Shown here: positions 15,897 through 23,265 of the stretch, piece by piece
How positions within the stretch are numbered: position 1 is the stretch's first letter
Layout of the letters: each line of letters opens with the position of its first letter
NCBI GenBank assembly: GCA_002448235.1
Contig: DIXF01000007.1
Coordinates: 62,001 to 126,000, forward strand
Reading direction: 5' to 3'
DNA: 64,000 nt
Source of the DNA: Syntrophaceae bacterium UBA6087
GTDB lineage: Bacteria; Desulfobacterota; Desulfomonilia; UBA1062
Position numbers and translations under genes: made by a program
The notes under the pieces: model-generated
What the model saw: only the letters and a program-made list of their open reading frames with translations
Told to the model about the DNA's origin: nothing
Databases searched by the model: none

Positions 15897-15911
15897 TGGC
15901 ATCTCTCTTGC
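15897..15911 (+). promoter_or_regulatory. Sigma-54 (-24/-12) promoter of the second glycyl radical operon
   Basis: TGGCAT-CTCTC-TTGC: the GG and GC dinucleotides have correct spacing and only the last base of the -24 hexamer departs from consensus. It lies 89 bases before the ATG at 16001, predicting a start near 15923 and a leader of about 78 nt. Confidence 0.75.
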
Positions 15912-16000
15912 TCTCACATCATGACCGACAATCGGTTTTCCTCAAGACCGGACACCTTGCATGATAGCCGGACAGATCTCTGATAAGCCAGGAGGTTGCC

Positions 16001-18415
16001 ATGGGATGTGCAGTGAGAAACAGGGTTCTGCGGGACGAGACATGCATCAAGTCTCTGGGTCGTATAGCGGATAAACGTACCGTGCGTGAGGGATTGAAGA
16101 TATGCCTGGAACGGGCACGGATCATGACGCGGATATTCAAGGCAACGGTAGGCGAGCCTATGTGCATGAGGCGGGCAAAGGCCCTTGCGGCACTGCTCTA
16201 TTCCATGACGCTGTTTACCCGGGAGAACGAGCTCATCGTAGGGTGCTTTGCAAGCTCGGAAAAGGGCCTGCCGACGTACCCGGAGTTGTACTGGAGATGG
16301 CTGGAAAAGGCGGTGACGAACCTGCCCGACTATGCCGCAATGCTCTCAGCGGAAGAAAAAGAGGAGCTCTTCGAGATCCACAATTACTGGAAGACCTTCA
16401 GTATCCACGGGCGCGAACGTGAATATATCCCCGAAGGCAGAACCTGGAGGATCGGGGATTTCGTCAGCGGCGGATGGATGTGGCAGTGGGAGATATCCAC
16501 TCCCAATTATGAAAAGATCCTGAGCAAAGGCCTGAACGGCATCCTTGAGGAAATCGACGGCCGGTTGAAGGAGGTGCGGAATGATGTATCGATACACCCG
16601 GAAAAACGGATGGCCATGATCAACAACCTGTGGGCCATGAGGATCGCCACCGAGGCCGCATCCCACTGGGGAAAGCGTTACGCGGCCATGCTCGAAAAGT
16701 GTCAGGACCAGATAACGGATAAAGCCCGGATACGGGAGCTCGACAGGATGATCGAGGTCTGCAAGCAGGTACCCGCAGGTCCGGCCCGTAATCTCCACGA
16801 AGCGCTCCAATGCTTTATATTCATCACCTTCATCGTCAACTACATCGACCAGCCACAGGTCGGCAACGGCGTGCGCTTCGATAAGGTCTTCGGGCCTTAC
16901 CTGGAGAAGGATCTCAAGGAAGGCGCACTGACGAGAGCACAGGCAAAAGAGCTCGTGGAAGCGGTATGGGTCAAGATGCAGGAAGGAGGCTATGTGCAGC
17001 CGCCCCAGTGGGTGAATAACGGCGGAGGAGGCTTGGGCTTCCAGACCATCACCCTGGGGGGCACCGACGAACAGGGAAACGATATCACCAATGAGATGAC
17101 GTATCTCGCGCTGGAGGTAACGGCAGAGCTCCAGACAATTGCCCCGCAGATCGCCGTACGCATCCATGACGCCACCCCGACAAAGCTCTACCACGCAATC
17201 TTCCGGTGCATACGCAGCGGGTGCTCACAGCCTGCCCTTTTCAACGACCGCGTCAATATACCCCGCCTTACCGAGCTCGGGTGCCGGCCTGAAGAGGCAC
17301 GGCTCTACTCCATCAACAACTGCATGCAGCCGATCATCCCGGGCAGGAATATCCACTACCGGGCAGGGCACAGCGGCGGGCTGGTCCTTCCCATGTGTCT
17401 TACCCTGGCGCTCTCCGGGGGCAAGCTGGACATGCAGAGCGGCAAGCTGGACGGCAGGCAGGTGGGATACCCGACCCCTCCCGTCGCCGAGCTCAAGACA
17501 TATGACGATCTCTGGGATGCCTTCTGCCGACAGGTTGAGTTCGCTTCCGAAACCATAGGGATGATTGCAAACATCGCAGACGTCCTCATGAAGGAATATA
17601 TCCCCAGGCCCTTCCTTTCCGCCCTGCTGGACGGCAACATAGAACAGGGATGCGACATGCGGGACTGGGAATACCTGGGCTTAAGGCACCACCTGGTATT
17701 CGGATGCAACAATGCTGCCGATGGCCTCGCAGCGATCAGGAAGCTCGTATTCGACGACAAGAAACTCACCCTCGAACAGTATGCACGCGCCCTGGAGAAC
17801 AACTTCGAGGGAGAGCACGAGCATATCCAGCGGATGATCTTAAGCGAGGTCCCGAAATTCGGCAATGACAATGAGTATGTGGATTCCATAAGCCGTGCCG
17901 TCATGGAAAAAGTGAGGACAGAGTGCAGCAAATGCATCGATATCTACGGCAAGCCCTATGTGCTCGACGGAACCACCGCTTCGGCGCCTATCGGCGCAGG
18001 CATGCTCCTGCCTGCCACCTGTGATGCCAGAAAGGCGGCCGAGCCTTTCCACGACGGAAGCATCTCTCCCGTCCAGGGCAGAGATAACTCGGGCCCCACG
18101 GCAACGGTCCATTCCGTGTCAAAGGTAGATCCCCTGAAGACCGGAAATTTCCTGCTGAACCAGAAATTCATGCCCATTTTCTTCGATCCGCCCAATTATG
18201 AGATCATGGAAGGATATGTATCGACATTAAAAGACATGGGCATCCACCACATCCAGTTCAACTGCGTCGACCGCGACACCCTGCTTAAGGCAAAAGAACG
18301 GCCCCAGGATTATAAGAATCTCATCGTGAGGGTGGCCGGATATTCGGCATATTTCGTGGACCTGGACAACCGCATGCAGGATGAGATCATCAGACGCACC
18401 GAACAGGTCTTTTAA
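16001..18415 (+). CDS. Glycyl radical enzyme of unassigned substrate
   Basis: 804-aa PFL-like enzyme. Radical Gly780 in RVAGYSAYFVD; thiyl Cys441 in the context SINNCMQPIIPG. The GCVE motif of glycerol, choline, propanediol and isethionate enzymes is absent (Gln in place of the Glu that acts as base), and so is the CMSP context of fumarate-adding enzymes, so none of the named subfamilies fits. Other family landmarks are present: ENELIVG near residue 80, the LHEALQ segment, PKFGNDNEYVD and HIQFN. AGGAGGTTGCC precedes the ATG. Downstream lies its own activase, and the promoter region shares elements with the fumarate-addition operon. Cytosolic, oxygen-sensitive. Confidence 0.9.
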   Translation: MGCAVRNRVLRDETCIKSLGRIADKRTVREGLKICLERARIMTRIFKATVGEPMCMRRAKALAALLYSMTLFTRENELIVGCFASSEKGLPTYPELYWRWLEKAVTNLPDYAAMLSAEEKEELFEIHNYWKTFSIHGREREYIPEGRTWRIGDFVSGGWMWQWEISTPNYEKILSKGLNGILEEIDGRLKEVRNDVSIHPEKRMAMINNLWAMRIATEAASHWGKRYAAMLEKCQDQITDKARIRELDRMIEVCKQVPAGPARNLHEALQCFIFITFIVNYIDQPQVGNGVRFDKVFGPYLEKDLKEGALTRAQAKELVEAVWVKMQEGGYVQPPQWVNNGGGGLGFQTITLGGTDEQGNDITNEMTYLALEVTAELQTIAPQIAVRIHDATPTKLYHAIFRCIRSGCSQPALFNDRVNIPRLTELGCRPEEARLYSINNCMQPIIPGRNIHYRAGHSGGLVLPMCLTLALSGGKLDMQSGKLDGRQVGYPTPPVAELKTYDDLWDAFCRQVEFASETIGMIANIADVLMKEYIPRPFLSALLDGNIEQGCDMRDWEYLGLRHHLVFGCNNAADGLAAIRKLVFDDKKLTLEQYARALENNFEGEHEHIQRMILSEVPKFGNDNEYVDSISRAVMEKVRTECSKCIDIYGKPYVLDGTTASAPIGAGMLLPATCDARKAAEPFHDGSISPVQGRDNSGPTATVHSVSKVDPLKTGNFLLNQKFMPIFFDPPNYEIMEGYVSTLKDMGIHHIQFNCVDRDTLLKAKERPQDYKNLIVRVAGYSAYFVDLDNRMQDEIIRRTEQVF

Positions 18416-19385
18416 ACCGGTGGACAGAAATATCGCCACCGCTGCTCGGGACGGGAGCAGGGCAGTCAACAAAGGGCAGGCTGCAAACAAGGGGACCGTA
18501 TTCAATATCCAGCCCTTCAGCATCCAGGACGGCCCGGGTATCCGGACAACGGTTTTTCTCAAAGGCTGTCCGCTGCACTGTCCCTGGTGCTCGAACCCCG
18601 AATCCATCTCCCCTTTGCCTCAGATCAGGACGGCATTTGAAAGGTGTACCGGATGCGGGGCCTGCCTTGATGCCTGTCCGGCCGGCGCTCTCAGCCTTAA
18701 CCGGGGCAGGGCCGTTTTTGATCAAACAAAATGCCGCCGCTGCTTCCAGTGCATCCCTGCGTGCAGCCAGGGGTGCATCAGCCGCATCGGACAGACCCTG
18801 TCAGTGGAGGACACCGTCGGGCTCCTGGTGAGAGACAAGATATTCTTCGATCATACCGGAGGCGGGGTTACCATCTCAGGCGGAGAGCCGCTTTATCAGC
18901 CCGATTATCTCTCGGCAATCCTCGGGCGCCTTCACGGAGAGGGGATACACACCACGCTGGACACTACCGGCCATGCCCCCTGGAATGTGTTTGAACGGAC
19001 GATCGAAAATGTGGATCTGCTTCTCTATGATATCAAACACCTGGACTCAATAAAACACCGGTCTGCTGTAGGCGCCGGCAACGAAACGATCCTTGAAAAT
19101 CTCAAGAAGTGCTCCGGCAGAACGGAGATCTGGCTCAGAACACCGCTCGTGCCGGGCTTCAATGACGATCGTCGCTTCATGGATTCCTTTGTCGAACTCG
19201 CGCTTTCTGTCAAGGCTGCACGCTGCTATTTCCTTCCCCTCCATCGCTGGGGAGGCCATAAATACACCGCGATCGGGTCGAAAAACCCTTATGCGGGATG
19301 CAGGGACTGGGCAGAGGGTGAAATCGACGACATGCGGAAGCGGTACCGGCGGCGGGAAGGCTTTGTCTATTTCGAGCATGCCTGA
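18381..19385 (+). CDS. Glycyl radical enzyme activase for the second enzyme
   Basis: 334 aa. IQDGPGIRTTVFLKGCPLHCPWC holds the radical SAM motif (Cys63, Cys67, Cys70), followed by two [4Fe-4S] ferredoxin motifs (Cys89-Cys99 and Cys118-Cys128) and GGGVTISGGEP. It should install the radical on Gly780 of the enzyme encoded just before it. The listed start overlaps that gene by 35 bases; GTG at 18420 is an alternative, but neither has a clear RBS, so the first ~35 residues are uncertain. The core begins around residue 40. Confidence 0.88.
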   Translation: MRSSDAPNRSFKPVDRNIATAARDGSRAVNKGQAANKGTVFNIQPFSIQDGPGIRTTVFLKGCPLHCPWCSNPESISPLPQIRTAFERCTGCGACLDACPAGALSLNRGRAVFDQTKCRRCFQCIPACSQGCISRIGQTLSVEDTVGLLVRDKIFFDHTGGGVTISGGEPLYQPDYLSAILGRLHGEGIHTTLDTTGHAPWNVFERTIENVDLLLYDIKHLDSIKHRSAVGAGNETILENLKKCSGRTEIWLRTPLVPGFNDDRRFMDSFVELALSVKAARCYFLPLHRWGGHKYTAIGSKNPYAGCRDWAEGEIDDMRKRYRRREGFVYFEHA

Positions 19386-19410
19386 CGGGGGAGGCACGGT
19401 TCTCCGCCGG

Positions 19411-21171
19411 TCAGATCCACTTCTTCTTTTCGAGCAACTTCATGAAGTTGCGCTTTCTGTTGTGCTCGGAGTTCAGGGCCTGGAGATACGCTTCGAACTC
19501 GTGTTCCCTTCCGAGCCGGATCATGATGTCCCTGATCTTGCCCAGGAGCTTCATCGCCTCCTGGTAGGCATCGTTCGTCTTTCTGTTGATGACCGGTTCG
19601 ATCTGCTGCTGGTAAACGGAGAGGGAATCTTCCGGATTTGTCTTTTCCCGGTGCAGGGCAAGCTGCATCCAGAGCGCCTCGGAGCATCCTCCTGCCTTTG
19701 CCTCGGACCAGGCGGAATCGACGTCGTCCTCCTCGAGGAGAACCTGCACCAGGAGTGAATGGTCCAGGCGATTATACAGCCGCATGGGCCCCTTGCTCCT
19801 GTTCATGGACGCCTTTTTCTGGGCGAGGAACCCCCGGATCAGGGCAACAGCCTTATCCCGCCACTGCATCCACTGCCTCGTCCTCTTCGCATGGCTCCTC
19901 AGGCAATGGTACCGTTCGATTCCGGGGTTGCGGGTAAAGGACGCCCATAAGAGGTCCAGCGCCTTGTCGTGCAAGCCCTTCTTGTGGTAGGCGCCGGCCA
20001 GAAAATCTACGAGCCGCGTGTCGGGATCGGTCTCGAATGCACGCACACCCCGTTCCGCCCACTGAAGTGCGTCGTCATCCCGCCCTGCTTCGAGATAGAG
20101 CTGGGCGATCTCGAGAAAGCACGCGGGCCGGGTAAGGTCGCGTTTCTTGATGTCGGCGAGGACATCGACATCCCCCTCCCGCCTGGCCAATGTTTCCATG
20201 ATGTGGCGCAGCCGGTACCGGTAGGAGTCGAACTGCGATTTTTCGCCGGGCCCCAGGGGTTTGACCGCAGTCCACGCCTTCTCGGCGAGCCTGCGGTATT
20301 CCGCGAGCCCTTCCTTGCCCAGAACGTCCGCATAGGTTTCCGCTGCGCGGGAAAACATGTCGCAATCGGACTTGAGCTCCCAGTCGAAAAGCCGCCGGGC
20401 GAGGTGTTTCCGTTCCGGACGGGCCTTCTTGCAGGCGCTGTGATGGATGTCGACGAGCTCCGAGATGGTATCCTGCATATACACGCCCGCGTCGTCCATG
20501 CTGTGCACCGCCTGTTCGATGTTTGACAACGCGTGCTCGGTGAGCTCCATCACTTCCTGGGCATACCCTTTGTTGAGAAGCCTCTCCAGGATCTCGATGG
20601 CGCTCTCGACCTTGCTGAAATAGTCATAGGTGTCGTGATAATCGACAAAATCCTCGATGAGGATCGCATTATCCAGCCCTTTTGTCAGGCGCTCCATGTC
20701 GATGGTGCCGTCATCCCTAAGCGACGAATGCATCTCGAGCCAGTTCCAGAAGTCGTCGTCGTCATCCGCATGCTCCAGGATGAAGTCGATGAGCACTGCC
20801 TTTTTCTGCCGGGCAAGCCATTCAGGGACGCTCAAGGTTTCGACTTTTTTTCTCCCCGACTGCTTCCCCGCGCTTCCCTTTTGCTTGGCAAGCCACTGGA
20901 GACCTGCTGCTACCAGGTGCTTGCAGAACTTACCCTCAGCCCCCATAACACAGGAGCATGAGAATTCGAGCTCAGCGCTTACCCTGTCGATCTTGATCTG
21001 AAGCCGGTATTTTCCCGTGCCCTGGACAGATGCGGTAATGCTGCCGTTTTTTTCGGTCAGCGAACGCACCCGCTCTTCCTGGAAGTACTCGTACCCCCGC
21101 CGGTAATTCTGGGCACCCGCCAGCCTCCTCAAGGTAAACTCGGAGATATATGAACGCAAATCGAGCTTCAT
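19411..21171 (-). CDS. SWIM zinc-finger protein with helical-repeat body
   Basis: 586 aa. N-terminal SWIM motif CxC-x8-CxH: Cys72, Cys74, Cys83, His85 in FSCSCVMGAEGKFCKH. The rest is charged and helix-rich, with TPR-like stretches such as ACFLEIAQLYLEAGRDDDALQWAERG and a C-terminal MKLLEKKKWI. SWIM fingers bind DNA or proteins and are often found beside Swi2/Snf2 helicases, but no helicase is fused or adjacent here. Function unknown. It ends convergently with the activase, 25 bases apart. Confidence 0.82.
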   Translation of the reverse strand: MKLDLRSYISEFTLRRLAGAQNYRRGYEYFQEERVRSLTEKNGSITASVQGTGKYRLQIKIDRVSAELEFSCSCVMGAEGKFCKHLVAAGLQWLAKQKGSAGKQSGRKKVETLSVPEWLARQKKAVLIDFILEHADDDDDFWNWLEMHSSLRDDGTIDMERLTKGLDNAILIEDFVDYHDTYDYFSKVESAIEILERLLNKGYAQEVMELTEHALSNIEQAVHSMDDAGVYMQDTISELVDIHHSACKKARPERKHLARRLFDWELKSDCDMFSRAAETYADVLGKEGLAEYRRLAEKAWTAVKPLGPGEKSQFDSYRYRLRHIMETLARREGDVDVLADIKKRDLTRPACFLEIAQLYLEAGRDDDALQWAERGVRAFETDPDTRLVDFLAGAYHKKGLHDKALDLLWASFTRNPGIERYHCLRSHAKRTRQWMQWRDKAVALIRGFLAQKKASMNRSKGPMRLYNRLDHSLLVQVLLEEDDVDSAWSEAKAGGCSEALWMQLALHREKTNPEDSLSVYQQQIEPVINRKTNDAYQEAMKLLGKIRDIMIRLGREHEFEAYLQALNSEHNRKRNFMKLLEKKKWI

Positions 21172-21243
21172 GCCAGCACACCTTTACTCGATTTTGGCTT
21201 TTTGTAAAGCGGATCTTCGCATGGTCACGGTATGTAATGTCAC

Positions 21244-21257
21244 AATTCCCGGGAATT
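21244..21257. repeat. 14-bp perfect palindrome AATTCCCGGGAATT
   Basis: Lies in the 110-base gap between the SWIM gene start (minus) and the diguanylate cyclase stop (minus). It could be an operator upstream of the SWIM gene, about 75 bases before its ATG. No second copy noticed, so significance is uncertain. Confidence 0.4.
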
Positions 21258-21281
21258 CAAGTATAATATTTTCTGCCTGGG

Positions 21282-22991
21282 TCACAGCCCCGGATTACTG
21301 CCTCCGGCCATTGCCGGTTCATTCTCCTGCAAAGTAACGCTCATATTCCGCCCTTGTGCCTTCGCGTTGTAGAGCGCCTCATCCGCCAGCTTTATCAGAT
21401 TCTCCAGGGTTAATCCTTTACGGGGAACGATACATGCCACCCCTGCACTGATCGTGACGCGGCCATCCAGCAGTGATTTTGAATGGGGGATCTCGAGTCC
21501 GTAGATCTCCGTACGTATCGTCTCGGCGAGATGCAGGGCACCTTTGATATCCGTCGCAGGAAGGACAAGGGCGAATTCCTCTCCGCCGTATCTTGCTGCA
21601 AAATCCGCAACCCTCTTGACGTTGCGGCTTATGGTCCCCGCGATGGCCCGCAGACAGTCATCGCCTGCCTGATGCCCGTAGGTATCGTTATACAGTTTGA
21701 AAAAATCCACATCGAATATGATGAGTGAGAGCGGGGTATTCTCCCGGATTCCTCTTTTCCACTCGATATCGATGTATTCATCAAACCGGCGCCGGTTCGA
21801 GAGCTGGGTAAGGCCGTCCACCATTGCGAGCCTGTGCAGCTCTTTATTCGCCTCCTGGAGCTTCGTTTCTATCTCCTGCCTTTTTGATATATCCTCGACG
21901 AGCTGGTCATTGATCCGTTCCATCACGGTGTTCATGTCTTCGATCTTTTCCAGCATCCGGTCGAATTCCCGGGCAAGGGCGCCGATCTCATCCTGCCGTT
22001 TTACCGAGAGCCGGACCGAGAAATTCCCGGTGCGGCTGATGGAAAGCACGTGCTTGGTGAGATTGGTGACAGGGTGCAGGATAGTCCGCTGTATGAGGAA
22101 GAGAACGATCGCGACAATCAGAAGGCCTATCACGGCGAGGGTGAACAGGGTGTACCGCATGGCCTCCCGGCCGTGCCTGATAATATCCCTTGCCATCGTG
22201 CTCTTGATAAGAAAAGCGGCCTTGCCGGTGATATCGGGATATGCCGTCAGAACTGTCAGCCGATCTTTATCCGTATATTCGGTTGCATAGGGAAATCCGC
22301 TGTCGAGGGAAAACGGGGTATCTTTCAGCAGAGCCCCTGCAGCGGCCGTGTCTCCGCTTATGGAGAATTCTACACGTGTCTGCTCGCTGAGCCTTGCTGC
22401 GAAGTTATCGGTGAGGAATTTCCCCATGATCAGAAAGCCCCGCGACGGACCGATATTCCCGCTCAAAAGCACAGGCCTGGAGGCAACGAGCATAGGGCCT
22501 TTTTCGGTATCGATCACCCCGGACAGGGACACATTTGCAAGGTCGGCATTCTGCATGTTCAACTGCAGGAGCGGATGCCCGGCCGCGAGACCGTCCCGGG
22601 GGAAATTTTCCAGATCTATAGCCTTCCGCGAATCGAGATCGTAGATCTTGCTCCATACGCCTCTCCCATTGAGATCGCATATATACAAAAGGTTGATTTC
22701 GAGGTCTTCAAACGTGCTGTCGGCAAGATTGCTCTCGACATACTCTTCCGAACGGCTCTTGGTGAAATGATACATATCGTCCCACGAGGACCAGTCATGG
22801 CAGACTGAATCGAGATGCTCGATTTCCCTTTTGATTGCATGGACGGCTCGCCGGAGATTGTCCCTCGCCTGTGACTCTTCAAGGGCCTTGAACCTCGGGT
22901 ATACGATAAGGCTCTGAATATTGTAGTCGATAATCCCGTACAGACCGAATAGGCAAATCAGGATCAGTATTACCTTGGATTTGAGACTCAT
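21282..22991 (-). CDS. Membrane diguanylate cyclase (CHASE4-like sensor, HAMP, GGDEF)
   Basis: 569 aa. N-terminal membrane segment (about 7-29), periplasmic sensor of about 250 residues with HDWSSWDDMYHF typical of CHASE4 domains, second membrane segment (281-301), HAMP linker, short coiled coil, then a GGDEF domain with GGEEF (469-473) and the product-inhibition site RVAD (460-463) five residues ahead. The active-site motif is intact, so c-di-GMP synthesis is expected, with feedback inhibition. No EAL domain. Stands alone; the ligand of the sensor is unknown. Confidence 0.92.
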   Translation of the reverse strand: MSLKSKVILILICLFGLYGIIDYNIQSLIVYPRFKALEESQARDNLRRAVHAIKREIEHLDSVCHDWSSWDDMYHFTKSRSEEYVESNLADSTFEDLEINLLYICDLNGRGVWSKIYDLDSRKAIDLENFPRDGLAAGHPLLQLNMQNADLANVSLSGVIDTEKGPMLVASRPVLLSGNIGPSRGFLIMGKFLTDNFAARLSEQTRVEFSISGDTAAAGALLKDTPFSLDSGFPYATEYTDKDRLTVLTAYPDITGKAAFLIKSTMARDIIRHGREAMRYTLFTLAVIGLLIVAIVLFLIQRTILHPVTNLTKHVLSISRTGNFSVRLSVKRQDEIGALAREFDRMLEKIEDMNTVMERINDQLVEDISKRQEIETKLQEANKELHRLAMVDGLTQLSNRRRFDEYIDIEWKRGIRENTPLSLIIFDVDFFKLYNDTYGHQAGDDCLRAIAGTISRNVKRVADFAARYGGEEFALVLPATDIKGALHLAETIRTEIYGLEIPHSKSLLDGRVTISAGVACIVPRKGLTLENLIKLADEALYNAKAQGRNMSVTLQENEPAMAGGSNPGL

Positions 22992-23265
22992 CCCTTACCT
23001 GCGCCCCTTATACGGAGAGGCGACATGAATCCGCCTCAAAGATATTTTTCATGCAGTCTGGAAGAGCGCGCACGCCCATTTTGTATTTACCTGCATGAAT
23101 TCTTGCTTTCACCTTTCGTATCTCCGGAAATCTCTACCGTATGTTATCGGCAGTACAGACTGACATACTTAACGCAAGGTTTCCGGCTTGGTACGGCAAG
23201 AAAAACCGAAGCGCATCCTCTCGATGCACCGGGATAACGTGCAGGTTTGCCCGACCGGCAACAGG

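Noticed and set aside
19386..19410. Possible bidirectional terminator between the activase and the SWIM gene
   Set aside because: The GGGGGAG/CTCC pairing is imperfect and there is no T run on either strand.
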